From NCBI RefSeq assembly GCF_008806775.1, contig NZ_WAEM01000001.1, forward strand, positions 434,001 to 498,000: DNA of 64,000 bases, in the 5' to 3' direction. The notes beneath the pieces are model-generated. The model saw only the letters and a list, made by a program, of their open reading frames with translations. It made no database searches and was not told the DNA's origin. Source of the stretch: Flavobacterium luteum (GTDB lineage: Bacteria > Bacteroidota > Bacteroidia > Flavobacteriales > Flavobacteriaceae). How positions within the stretch are numbered: position 1 is the first letter of the stretch; each line of letters starts with the position of its first letter. This document shows, piece by piece, positions 20,423 through 29,790 of this stretch. A program made the position numbers and the translations under genes.

Positions 20423-23400
20423 ATGAAAAACAAAATACTTTCGTTTGTATTCCTTGTGTTTACAACCTTTTCCTTTGCTCAAGTTACCAATACTTTATGG
20501 AAATCAACAGTTAAAAAAATCGGAGCAGTTACTTTTGAAAATAAAAGCAACATTAAAAATCCCCAATTATTTGAATTGGAACTTAACACCTTAAAAAAAG
20601 CATTATCGAAAACTCCTAAACGTTTTGTAAGTACTGCAAAATCTAATGTAATTGTCTCCTTTCCTATAACAGAAGGAACATTAGAAAAATTCAGTATTAA
20701 GGAATCAACTAATATGGATCCAGAATTATCAACAAAATACCCTGAAATAAAATCGTACGTGGGTCAAGGGATAGATAATCCCAACTCAACACTTTATTTC
20801 AGTATATCTCCTCTTGGATTCTACAGCATGTTGATTAAAGCGGACCAAACGGCTGTTTTTATTGAGCCATACACCAAAGATCTTAGTAGCTATGTTGTCT
20901 ACACTAAATCTGATAAAATAGCATCACTCAATAAATTTGAATGTAAAATTATAGCTGCTACACCTAGTACAATAAAACTGAGTTTATTTGCCAGACCAAA
21001 TGCTGATGACGGCAAATTAAGAAATTTCCGTTTAGCGCTATCTGTAACTGGTGAATATACCACTTATTTTGGAGGAACAAAAGCATTAGCTCTAGCGGCC
21101 ATCAATAATTCCATGACTCGCGTAAATGGTATTTTCGAAAAAGACTTTGGTATTCACATGAATCTAATTGCCAATAATGATTTGGTAATTTATACTAGTG
21201 CTTCAACAGATCCTTATTCCGCCGCAACCACAGGTTCAAATGGAGCTTGGAATCAAGAATTACAAACTGCACTAACTAGTACAATTGGAAATGCCAATTA
21301 TGACATAGGACATCTTTTTGGTGCTTCAGGTGGTGGTGGAAATGCAGGTTGTATAGCCTGTGTTTGTGTAAACCCAACAACGGCTGTGCCTTTAGGAAAA
21401 GGAAGTGGATTTACCTCTCCTTCTGATGGTATTCCATCAGGAGATAATTTTGATGTTGATTATGTAGCACATGAAATGGGACACCAATTTGGCGGTAACC
21501 ACACCTTTACCCACAGCAATGAAGGAACTGGAGTTCAAATGGAGCCTGGAAGTGGGTCAACCATTATGGGATATGCTGGTATTACTACCTTAGACATTCA
21601 AGCGCATTCAGACCCATACTTTCATGCAATCAGTGTACAGCAGATCACTAATTATATCAAAACAACCACTTGCCAAACTACAACCGTAACTGGAAATTCC
21701 ATTCCAACAGCAGGTGCAGGTTTAGATTATACAGTTCCTAAAAGCACTCCGTTTATGCTAACAGGAACAGGAACTGATGCAAACGGTGATGCTCTTACTT
21801 ATGATTGGGAACAAATGGATTCTCAAAATACAGCCGCTGCACCTAGTGCCACGAAAACATCTGGAGTTAATTTTAGATCCTACAATCCAACTACATCTCC
21901 TACAAGATATTTCCCTAAAATGTCTTCTGCATTAACGGGAGCAACGACTACTGCAGGTTTAGAAATTACGACAGAAGCCTTGCCTTCAGTTGCACGTTCC
22001 TTGAATTTTAGAGTAACTGTTCGTGATAACAGAGCAGGCGGACCTGCCAACAATAGCGATGATATGATTGTAACAGTAAATGCTACCGCTGGTCCATTTA
22101 CAGTAAGCTCACCAAATACTGCTGTTTCTTATGTGGGGAATTCTATACAAACCGTTACATGGGCAGTAGCCGGTACTACCTCCAATGGGGTGAATTGTGC
22201 CAATGTAGACATTCTGATATCTACAAATGCTGGAAGCACTTGGACAACTTTATTGGCTGCAACTCCTAATGATGGTACTCAAGCAGTCACAATTCCAAAT
22301 ACTGCTGGAACACAAAACAGAATCATGGTAAAAGGAAACAATCATATTTTCTTTGATGTTTCAAACACAAACTTTACAATAACAGCAGCCGCAACTGATA
22401 CAACAGCACCAACAGCACCAACAAGCTTAACCGCTTCCGGAACCACTCAAACCTCAACCAACTTATCTTGGACTGCAGCTACTGATAATGTAGCGGTAAC
22501 GGGTTACGATATCTATCAAGGGGCTACCTTAAAAGGATCGACTACTACTGCAACAATATTTGCAATCACTGGATTGACTGCTTCAACAGCGTATACGTTT
22601 ATTGTAAAAGCGAAAGATGCAGCAGGAAATGTTTCTGTTGCCAGTAATACTGCTAGTGTAACTACTTTGGCAGCTTCCGATACTACTGCTCCATCTGCTC
22701 CAACAAACTTAGCCACTTCTGGAACCACTCAAACCTCAACCAACTTATCTTGGACTGCAGCTACTGATAATGTAGGGGTAACGGGTTACGATGTCTATCA
22801 AGGGGCTACCTTAAAAGGATCGACTACTACCGCAACAACATTAGCAATCACTGGATTGACTGCTTCAACAGCATATACGTTTATTGTAAAAGCGAAAGAT
22901 GCAGCAGGAAATGTTTCTGTTGCCAGTAATACTGCTAGTGTAACTACTTTGGCAGCTTCCGATACTACTGCTCCATCTACTCCAACAAACTTAGCCGCTT
23001 CAGGAACCACTCAAACCACAACAAACTTATCTTGGATTGCAGCTACTGATAACGTAGCAGTAACTGGATACGATGTGTATCAAGGCGCTTCTTTAATTGG
23101 ATCGACTACTACCGAAACAACATTTGCTGTAAGTGGATTGACTGCTTCAACAGCGTATACGTTTACCGTAAAAGCAAAAGATGCAGCAGGGAATGTTTCT
23201 ATTGCCAGTAATACTGCTAGTGTAACTACTAATTCAGTATTTGGTGGAGGTGCAACAGACTTAATATTCTCCGAATATATTGAAGGCACATCATTCAACA
23301 AAGCCTTAGAGATAGCCAACAATACAGGCAGTGCTGTTGATTTATCTGTCTATACTGTGAAAAAACAAACTAACGGTGCTGGTACTTGGAGTTCGGGTTT

Positions 23401-23983
23401 AGCTCTATCGGGATCTTTAAACACTGGAGCTAAATTTGTCATTGTACACAGTTCAATCGCCTTAACTTGTTACAGCACTTCTTCAGCAAATATATCTACG
23501 GCAGCAAATGAAATGACATATAACGGAAATGATGCTATTGGTTTATTTAAAAATGGAGTTCTGATTGATATTATTGGAACTTTTAACGGAGGAACGGCTA
23601 ATTTTGCTATAGATGTTACAATCAGAAGAAAAACTAACATAACTTCTCCTAATTCAACTTTTAACCTCACGGCCGAATGGGATTCTTATGCAATAGATAG
23701 TTGTGGGGATTTGGGTAGTCGTTTTGCAAATACAGCCGCAAAAGAAAATTCTAGTCTACTAAATGATTTCAAAATATATCCAAACCCAGTAAAAGGAGAT
23801 GTATTGCATATTTCTTTCGCAGATAATGCTTCCTACAGAATTATTAATACATTAGGTCAGGAAATTACTAAAGGAAAAATTGAGAATGGTAGCTTATCGG
23901 TTTCGAAAATCAATGCAGGAGTCTATTTATTAGAAGTTTCTAACAATGGAAGTACTACAGTAAAACGTTTTATTAAACAATAA
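20423..23983 (+). CDS. Secreted reprolysin-like metalloprotease with FnIII repeats, lamin-tail domain and type A sorting domain
   Basis: 1186 residues from the ATG at 20423. The longer reading from 20387 would place 12 polar residues before the signal peptide, so the internal start is preferred. The signal peptide ends at FSFAQ. A zinc-dependent peptidase domain carries HEMGHQFGGNH (about residue 350; zinc ligands and catalytic Glu) and the Met-turn STIMGY. A PKD/Ig-like segment follows, then three fibronectin type III domains of 94 residues each (about 659-936), a lamin-tail domain (LIFSEYIEGTSFNKALEI, about 943-1105), and a type A sorting domain (YPNPVKGDVL ... GVYLLEV ... KRFIKQ). It is exported by T9SS and probably degrades extracellular protein. 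Monocistronic, with its own promoter and a strong terminator. Confidence 0.93.
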   Translation: MKNKILSFVFLVFTTFSFAQVTNTLWKSTVKKIGAVTFENKSNIKNPQLFELELNTLKKALSKTPKRFVSTAKSNVIVSFPITEGTLEKFSIKESTNMDPELSTKYPEIKSYVGQGIDNPNSTLYFSISPLGFYSMLIKADQTAVFIEPYTKDLSSYVVYTKSDKIASLNKFECKIIAATPSTIKLSLFARPNADDGKLRNFRLALSVTGEYTTYFGGTKALALAAINNSMTRVNGIFEKDFGIHMNLIANNDLVIYTSASTDPYSAATTGSNGAWNQELQTALTSTIGNANYDIGHLFGASGGGGNAGCIACVCVNPTTAVPLGKGSGFTSPSDGIPSGDNFDVDYVAHEMGHQFGGNHTFTHSNEGTGVQMEPGSGSTIMGYAGITTLDIQAHSDPYFHAISVQQITNYIKTTTCQTTTVTGNSIPTAGAGLDYTVPKSTPFMLTGTGTDANGDALTYDWEQMDSQNTAAAPSATKTSGVNFRSYNPTTSPTRYFPKMSSALTGATTTAGLEITTEALPSVARSLNFRVTVRDNRAGGPANNSDDMIVTVNATAGPFTVSSPNTAVSYVGNSIQTVTWAVAGTTSNGVNCANVDILISTNAGSTWTTLLAATPNDGTQAVTIPNTAGTQNRIMVKGNNHIFFDVSNTNFTITAAATDTTAPTAPTSLTASGTTQTSTNLSWTAATDNVAVTGYDIYQGATLKGSTTTATIFAITGLTASTAYTFIVKAKDAAGNVSVASNTASVTTLAASDTTAPSAPTNLATSGTTQTSTNLSWTAATDNVGVTGYDVYQGATLKGSTTTATTLAITGLTASTAYTFIVKAKDAAGNVSVASNTASVTTLAASDTTAPSTPTNLAASGTTQTTTNLSWIAATDNVAVTGYDVYQGASLIGSTTTETTFAVSGLTASTAYTFTVKAKDAAGNVSIASNTASVTTNSVFGGGATDLIFSEYIEGTSFNKALEIANNTGSAVDLSVYTVKKQTNGAGTWSSGLALSGSLNTGAKFVIVHSSIALTCYSTSSANISTAANEMTYNGNDAIGLFKNGVLIDIIGTFNGGTANFAIDVTIRRKTNITSPNSTFNLTAEWDSYAIDSCGDLGSRFANTAAKENSSLLNDFKIYPNPVKGDVLHISFADNASYRIINTLGQEITKGKIENGSLSVSKINAGVYLLEVSNNGSTTVKRFIKQ
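22397..23230 (+). repeat. Three tandem 282-bp fibronectin type III repeats
   Basis: Units start at 22397, 22679 and 22961 (GATAC(A/T)AC(A/T)GC). Units 1 and 2 differ at only a few positions over most of their length; unit 3 is more diverged. They encode linker domains of the metalloprotease. Because of the repeats, similar spurious reading frames recur every 282 bases on the other strand. Confidence 0.93.
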
Positions 23984-24017
23984 AATGAGACTCTGTTTAG
24001 TAATTTAATTCTAATTG

Positions 24018-24052
24018 AAACAGTTACATGTGTATTCATGTAACTGTTTTTA
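24018..24052 (+). terminator. Terminator after the metalloprotease
   Basis: Perfect 13-bp stem (arms 24018-24030 and 24037-24049, core CAGTTACATG / CATGTAACTG), 6-base loop, then a T run. It lies between two converging genes and may serve both. Confidence 0.93.
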
Positions 24053-24191
24053 ATTGGTTTCTACTCTGAACAAAAAAGAGATTTGCATTGAAATTAGAAG
24101 TTTAATTAGCTATTTAAATTAATCTACGTTTTTATTTAATTATCGATAAAAAAATAATCAAAAAAAGAATTGGTAAATATTTAAATTTTAA

Positions 24192-25628
24192 TTAATGTCC
24201 ACCACTAATTTTTTGATCAAAATGAATGCCTTGATTTTTCAATATCCCACTAACTTTCCAGGCATAAAAAGCCAAATAAGCAAAACATAAAACACCAACA
24301 ATATAACTGCTCTGAATTCCAATACTTTCTGAAACCGTTCCTTGTAGCCAGCTTATAATTCCACCACCCATAATCATCATAATTAAGAAACTACTTCCCT
24401 GGCTGGTGTGTTTTCCCAATCCGCTTACCGCTAAAGTAAAGATGCACGGCCAAAGTGTACTACAAAACAATCCTACACTTGTAAAAGCATAAACACTCAC
24501 CATTCCGCTTGTTGCCATTCCAGTAAATAAAGCCACAATTCCTAATAAAGAAAAAATCAATAACATTCTTGCAGGATTCCCTTTACTTGCCATATCAGCA
24601 GCAATTAGAATCAAAATAATTAATCCGTAGATATAAAAAGGAGTTAAATCGTGTTTTGCAACTGCATTAACCAACAAGAAGACTCCGAAAGCCAAGTATG
24701 GAGCTATAAATCGTAGAATTTTTTGAGTACTCATATTATCAGTAAAAGCTTCTACAGCTCCTGTCCAACGACCAATCATTAAACTCGCCCAGTATAAAGA
24801 AATATATGGTGCAATATCACCAATAGCAAAACCTAATTTACTTTCCATATAAGCTGGTAAATTACTGACTGTAGAAACTTCAACCCCTACGTAAAGAAAA
24901 ATAGCAAACATTCCCAAAACTAATTGTGAATATTGTAATGCTGAACTTTTTGAAGAATTTGCATCATCAATTGTTTCTTCAATTGTTTCTGGATGTTCTG
25001 GTAAAGAAGACAGTTTTAATAGTACAGCAACAATTAAGAAAGCCAATCCTAATACTAAATAGGGAATCTTAACACTTTCGATACTCATATCTGTATTGCC
25101 CGATGCTGAAGCACCAAAAATAGCAAAACTCACAATTAGGGGTCCAATGGTGGTCCCAAAATTATTAATTCCTCCAGCCAAAGTTAATCGTTGCGAGCCA
25201 GTTTTAATTGGTCCTAAAGCAATCGCTAATGGGTTGGCTACTGTTTGTTGCAAAGAAAACCCTAATCCTACTGTAAATAAACCTGCTAACATTAAGGGAT
25301 AAGATCCTGTATTTGCTGCCGGATAGAATAATAAAGTCCCTAGAGCAGAAATTACAAGTCCTAATGCTAATCCATTTTTATATCCAATTTTATTTACTAA
25401 ATCTTTTCCCATTAATAAAGAAATTCCCATATATATTAATGAACCTATAGTATACGATATATAAAAAGCGATAGAGACAAACTGACTTTGACCTTGTGTT
25501 AAGTCGAATGCTTTTTTAAATACCGGAATAAGAATATCATTACTTGCAGCAACAAAACCCCAAAAGAAGAATACAATTACTAAGGGAATAAATTGTCCCC
25601 ATTTGGTTTGAACATTTTCTGAACTCAT
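24192..25628 (-). CDS. Sugar permease, FHS family (FucP/NagP-like MFS)
   Basis: 478 residues, about 12 transmembrane helices. The start QFIPLVIVFFFWGFVAASNDILIPVFKK is typical of fucose/N-acetylglucosamine/glucose-galactose permeases of the FHS family. SLQQTVANPLAIALGP matches the helix 4-5 motif, and the second half contains the conserved stretch GLFCSTLWPCIFTLAVSGLG. It probably imports the monosaccharide or disaccharide released in the periplasm by the hydrolases encoded just upstream. It is the last gene of the polysaccharide utilisation locus, separated by 186 bases (with a palindrome) from the GH43-like gene, so it may have its own promoter or be reached by read-through. Confidence 0.9.
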   Translation of the reverse strand: MSSENVQTKWGQFIPLVIVFFFWGFVAASNDILIPVFKKAFDLTQGQSQFVSIAFYISYTIGSLIYMGISLLMGKDLVNKIGYKNGLALGLVISALGTLLFYPAANTGSYPLMLAGLFTVGLGFSLQQTVANPLAIALGPIKTGSQRLTLAGGINNFGTTIGPLIVSFAIFGASASGNTDMSIESVKIPYLVLGLAFLIVAVLLKLSSLPEHPETIEETIDDANSSKSSALQYSQLVLGMFAIFLYVGVEVSTVSNLPAYMESKLGFAIGDIAPYISLYWASLMIGRWTGAVEAFTDNMSTQKILRFIAPYLAFGVFLLVNAVAKHDLTPFYIYGLIILILIAADMASKGNPARMLLIFSLLGIVALFTGMATSGMVSVYAFTSVGLFCSTLWPCIFTLAVSGLGKHTSQGSSFLIMMIMGGGIISWLQGTVSESIGIQSSYIVGVLCFAYLAFYAWKVSGILKNQGIHFDQKISGGH

Positions 25629-25736
25629 ATAAATTTAGTTAAAAGGTTAATTTAAAATTGAATAGATTTATCACATACTAGATTTTTGGTACTAAAAATA
25701 ATAATATAATAAAAAATTAAAATTTTTATAAATATA

Positions 25737-25765
25737 CATTTATTAGTGAAAATTACTAATAAATG
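25737..25765. promoter_or_regulatory. Palindrome upstream of the sugar permease gene
   Basis: Perfect 11-bp inverted repeat CATTTATTAGT / ACTAATAAATG around GAAAATT. It is AT-rich, with no strong U tract on the minus strand, so it could be a weak terminator of the GH43-like gene or an operator for the permease. It lies about 109 bases upstream of the permease start. Confidence 0.5.
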
Positions 25766-25814
25766 AAAAATTAATTGTTAACGAAATTTAGCTTCATTAA
25801 ATAGTTTTAAAAAA

Positions 25815-27572
25815 CTATTCTGATTTTTTGATTTCGCTCTTCACTCCTATTCCATTGTTATTAAAAGCTTCTATTTGGAAATAATATACATCTGATTTAT
25901 CCAATCCATTAAAGTAATATTCATTTTTACCATATATCATAATAGATCCATATAATTTATCTGGAGATTTACCAAAATAAATAACATAACCATCAGCATT
26001 AGGTTCTTGTTGCCATTTGAACCAAACATTTCTTCTTTCTCCTTTTACTTTTGGACCTGAACGCAAGGGGACGAAATTTTGAACTGTTTTTGGTTTTTCT
26101 CCACTTCCTTTTCCAAAAACTCTAAAACCGCTAATTGCAAATTTCCCAGTTGGCATTTCAATATTTTCTAGTTTCAAATACCTTGCTATTGATGGATTTT
26201 GAAGTTCAATATAATCATGAGGAACATCAGTTATTTTTTTACTTTTATCAATTAAAGTCTTCCAATTTTTTCCATCACTAGAAGCGTAAATAATATACTT
26301 GTGACCTAATGTAGTTTCAGGTTTTCCCATAATTTCAACGTCTTGATCCGCATAATTAATTTGAATTGCATTAATGGTACTAAGCTCTCCCAAATCTGAA
26401 ATCAAATATTCTCCTTTATTTGCAGTTTTTGCTGACCAATAGGTTTTTATATCTTCATCTACAGCATAATTTGCCTGATAGCCTCCAAGAGAAGATGAAA
26501 CTTTAATGGGTTTGTTGTAATTCAACAACATCCAACCTGAAAAGTTTTCATTAAGATGATTCTTTTTTTCTGAGGGTAAATACGTTGGATAATCGCCATA
26601 AGCTGTATTACTATATAAAATATCATCTTTATCAAAACCAGCTGGCCAAATGCCAATACGTCTTTCGAAGTTGTTTTTAGTACAAATTCCAATAGTTGAA
26701 ACATGCCAATATTGATTATTCATATCCTGAAAAGTAGCACCATGCCCTGCTCCTCTTGCAAATCCTCCTGGTTTATAGGAGAAAGGATTATGAGACTGAT
26801 ATTCAAAAGGACCTAACGGATTTTTACCAACATATACACCATCTGCATACCCACTGAATTCGGTTCCAGGTGCTCCGTATTGCAAATAATATTTATTGTT
26901 GTACTTAGTCATAAAGGCGCCTTCAGTAAAAGGTTGCAAAAAGGTATTGTCATTATGTTCGCCAAAACGTTCCCAACCGTGTTCATCATCATTTAAAGCT
27001 AAAATTGGAATGCGTTCTCCTTCTGGCTGAAAAGTCTTTCGATTGAGTTTTACTCCGTAAAGTGGATACAAATTACTGGAACCATAATATTCATAGACTT
27101 CATCTTTTTCCTTATCCCAAAAAATCTGAGGATCCCAAGCAGCAGTTTCAGATTTATGAACTAGTTCCTTCCATTCGTTTTTTTCTGGATTGGTACTCAT
27201 CCAAATGGGAAATTCTTTGCCTTGAGTAGAACCAACCACTAATAAAGTATCATTAACAAATGACAATGATGGTGCACACAATTCATCGTATACTTTATGT
27301 TCTGGGCGAAGGAATTTTCGGGAGGTAAATTTCCAATTTAGCATATCTTTACTATGCCAATACCCCCATTGATTGGTAGAAAAAAGAAAATATTCTCCTT
27401 TAAAAAAAGTGATTACCGGATCAGCAGTAGCGCGGTGTTTTCCTTGGGTTATAAAATTGGGAATTGGGCAATAGCCATAATCAATATTAATGGGATTACA
27501 ATAGGTTTTTTGTTGGGCAATTCCATAAGTTGAATTGATTAACAGTAAAAATAGTGCAATCCGATATTTCAT
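25815..27572 (-). CDS. GH43-like glycoside hydrolase with discoidin and FnIII-like C-terminus
   Basis: 585 residues. Signal peptide about 1-19 (ends YGIAQ). The N-terminal five-bladed propeller has TADPVITFFKGEYFLF (catalytic base Asp), WDPQIF (pKa-tuning Asp) and EGAFMTKYNNKYYLQYG (acid Glu), the three-residue pattern of clan GH-F. From about residue 365 a F5/8-type C (discoidin) sugar-binding domain follows (AVDEDIKTYWSAKTANKGEYLISDLG ... YLKLENIEMPTGKFAISGFRVFG), then an FnIII-like domain. The family fits alpha-L-arabinofuranosidase, beta-xylosidase or related exo-activity; the exact specificity cannot be read here. It is 12 bases downstream of the GH97 gene, in the same transcript. Confidence 0.85.
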   Translation of the reverse strand: MKYRIALFLLLINSTYGIAQQKTYCNPINIDYGYCPIPNFITQGKHRATADPVITFFKGEYFLFSTNQWGYWHSKDMLNWKFTSRKFLRPEHKVYDELCAPSLSFVNDTLLVVGSTQGKEFPIWMSTNPEKNEWKELVHKSETAAWDPQIFWDKEKDEVYEYYGSSNLYPLYGVKLNRKTFQPEGERIPILALNDDEHGWERFGEHNDNTFLQPFTEGAFMTKYNNKYYLQYGAPGTEFSGYADGVYVGKNPLGPFEYQSHNPFSYKPGGFARGAGHGATFQDMNNQYWHVSTIGICTKNNFERRIGIWPAGFDKDDILYSNTAYGDYPTYLPSEKKNHLNENFSGWMLLNYNKPIKVSSSLGGYQANYAVDEDIKTYWSAKTANKGEYLISDLGELSTINAIQINYADQDVEIMGKPETTLGHKYIIYASSDGKNWKTLIDKSKKITDVPHDYIELQNPSIARYLKLENIEMPTGKFAISGFRVFGKGSGEKPKTVQNFVPLRSGPKVKGERRNVWFKWQQEPNADGYVIYFGKSPDKLYGSIMIYGKNEYYFNGLDKSDVYYFQIEAFNNNGIGVKSEIKKSE

Positions 27573-27584
27573 TTAGATGTAGTT

Positions 27585-29684
27585 TTAATTAATTGGAAAA
27601 AAGCTTATTGCTGTTCCTCCACCAGCGGCTAATACTAATTTTAATTTTGTTTTTGAGGTTACTAACAATGATTTAATTTCATAATTAATTGGATTCTTTT
27701 GCCAATCAGCTGTTTTCCCATCCTGATAAATAGTCGCTTTGTATTTTTTATTTGGTGTTAAAAAATCTAATTTTATTTCTGTTTTTCTAGAATTTTCATC
27801 AGTAATTGCTCCTAAAAACCAATTTTCTGTTCCTTTTGCTTTTCTGGCAATCGTAAGATAATCCCCAGGTTCAGCTTCTAAATATTTACTGTCATCCCAA
27901 TCAGCGGCTACATCTTTTATAAACTGAAAAGCATCTGGATATTTCTCATAGTTTTCAGGTAAATCTGCAGCCATTTGCAATGGAGAGTACATGGTTATAT
28001 AAAGTGCTAATTGTTTTGCTAAAGTAGTGTGAACCTGCTCTTTTTTTGAAGCATTATAGTAGCTCATCTTAACTTCAAAAATCCCTGGTGTATAATCTAA
28101 TGGCCCACCCAATAGTCGTGTAAATGGCAAAATGGTTTCATGCATAGGAGGATTTCCTGTACTCCAAGCGTTAAACTCATTTCCACGAGTAGCTTCGGCT
28201 GCGATATAATTAGGATAGGTTCTGTTATAACCAGTAGGTCGAGAACTTTCATGCGAATTGACCATCATTTTATAATCGGCAAACCGTTGCGCTACAAAAT
28301 TATAATGATTGACCATAGTTTGCCCGTCATGAAACTCTCCTCTTGGAATAATTCTTCCTACATATCCCGTTTTGGCTGCGGTATAGCCATATTCTTTCAT
28401 TAAGTTTAATGACCGATCTAAATGCCTTTCAAAATTGGCTACAGAACCTGAAGTTTCGCTATGCATGATCATTTTAATCCCTTTTAATTTAGCGTAATCA
28501 TTCACTTCTTTTAAATTAAAATCAGGATAAGGAGTTAGAAAATCAAAAACATTTTCTTTCCAATTGCCAAACCAATCTTCCCAACCTACATTCCAGCCTT
28601 CAACCAGTACACCGTCAAAACCATGTTTAGCAGCAAAATCGATATACCGTTTTGTATTGGCGGTTGTTGCACCATGTTTTCCTGAGGGTTTCAACTCTTT
28701 ATCTAATGCATTTTGAGCATTTTGAGAACCTGCATAATCCCAAGTCGATTTCCCGACATGCATTTCCCACCAAACACCAACGTATTTCATTGGTTTTATC
28801 CAAGAAGTATCATCAATTTTTGAAGGTTCATTTAAGTTTAATATCATTTTAGAACTTACAATATAACGAGCATCATCACTAATCATTATGGTTCTCCAAG
28901 GAGAAACACATGGCGTTTGCAAATAGGCTTTATCTCCCAATGCATTTGGTGCTAAACTGGATTTCAATTTATATGTTTGCGTTTCTATATCCAGCTGCAT
29001 GACTGGATAATTGACAACGGCTGCTTCAAAAACATTTAAATAAATTCCATCAGAAGATTTCATCATTAATGGTGTTTGCACCATAAATTTTTTATTGATT
29101 GCTTTAAAACCAATTCCATTATTTAAATTAACTTTATCGGTATTTATTTCTGAAAAAAGAGTTTCCTCATAAATGTACTCGTTGGTATCAAAATCACCAG
29201 GCAACCAAAAAGTTTTATGATTTCCAGTTAAATTAAATTCAGAAACTTCATCAGAAATGATAAAATAATTCAGTTTTTGTTGTTTTGGAAAATCATACCT
29301 AAAGGCAACTCCTTCATCAAAAACTCTGAAAATAATATTTACTTTAACGTTAACTTTAGTTTGAGAAAGAGTAATTGTTAGCTCATTATAATGATTCCTA
29401 ATTGTAGCTTGCTCACCCAAAACAGGTTTCCAAGTTTCGTTGAAAGTACTTGTTTTTACAGAGTCAATTTTAAAATTGGAAGCCAAATCAATTCCGCCTT
29501 TTAATTTTAAACCTTGAAAACTTTCTAGAATTATGGGTTTGTTTTTATAGGTTACAGCGTAATTGGGTTTTCCGTTTTCTGAAAGTTTAAAATTTAATGT
29601 TATAGCTTTTGATGGAGATTGAACACTCTGAGAATTAATATTTCCCATTGCCAAAAGGAATACTAAAGAAAAAATAAATTTCAT
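27585..29684 (-). CDS. Glycoside hydrolase family 97 (SusB-like)
   Basis: 699 residues. Signal peptide about 1-18. The N-terminal GH97 beta-sandwich includes GVAFRYDFP; the catalytic (beta/alpha)8 barrel has KYVGVWWEMHVGKSTWDY, GFDGVLVEGWNVGWEDW and MIMHSETSGS; the C-terminal domain contains NWFLGAITDENSRK. GH97 enzymes are calcium-dependent periplasmic alpha-glucosidases (inverting, SusB type) or alpha-galactosidases (retaining). The HSET motif resembles the SusB-type Glu more than the retaining Asp form, so alpha-glucosidase is favoured, with moderate certainty. It is preceded by a hairpin after the GH3 gene and followed after 12 bases by the GH43-like gene. Confidence 0.9.
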   Translation of the reverse strand: MKFIFSLVFLLAMGNINSQSVQSPSKAITLNFKLSENGKPNYAVTYKNKPIILESFQGLKLKGGIDLASNFKIDSVKTSTFNETWKPVLGEQATIRNHYNELTITLSQTKVNVKVNIIFRVFDEGVAFRYDFPKQQKLNYFIISDEVSEFNLTGNHKTFWLPGDFDTNEYIYEETLFSEINTDKVNLNNGIGFKAINKKFMVQTPLMMKSSDGIYLNVFEAAVVNYPVMQLDIETQTYKLKSSLAPNALGDKAYLQTPCVSPWRTIMISDDARYIVSSKMILNLNEPSKIDDTSWIKPMKYVGVWWEMHVGKSTWDYAGSQNAQNALDKELKPSGKHGATTANTKRYIDFAAKHGFDGVLVEGWNVGWEDWFGNWKENVFDFLTPYPDFNLKEVNDYAKLKGIKMIMHSETSGSVANFERHLDRSLNLMKEYGYTAAKTGYVGRIIPRGEFHDGQTMVNHYNFVAQRFADYKMMVNSHESSRPTGYNRTYPNYIAAEATRGNEFNAWSTGNPPMHETILPFTRLLGGPLDYTPGIFEVKMSYYNASKKEQVHTTLAKQLALYITMYSPLQMAADLPENYEKYPDAFQFIKDVAADWDDSKYLEAEPGDYLTIARKAKGTENWFLGAITDENSRKTEIKLDFLTPNKKYKATIYQDGKTADWQKNPINYEIKSLLVTSKTKLKLVLAAGGGTAISFFPIN

Positions 29685-29737
29685 ATGTTTTGTTTTAAGA
29701 AAGTATAAAAGTAATTAAATTAGTTTGGTATTTAAAT

Positions 29738-29766
29738 AACCCTTCATTTAAATCATGAAGGGTTTT
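29738..29766 (-). terminator. Hairpin between GH3 and GH97 genes
   Basis: Ten-bp stem (core AACCCTTCAT / ATGAAGGGTT) with a 7-base loop, in the 106-base gap. The following tract on the minus strand is only moderately U-rich, so it may be an attenuator or RNA-stability element that adjusts expression within the locus. Confidence 0.6.
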
Positions 29767-29790
29767 CAAACATAAACACCAAAAAAAAAA

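Noticed and set aside
22516..23322. Three similar minus-strand open frames that look like a small gene family
   Set aside because: They recur every 282 bases only because they are antisense to the fibronectin type III repeats of the metalloprotease.
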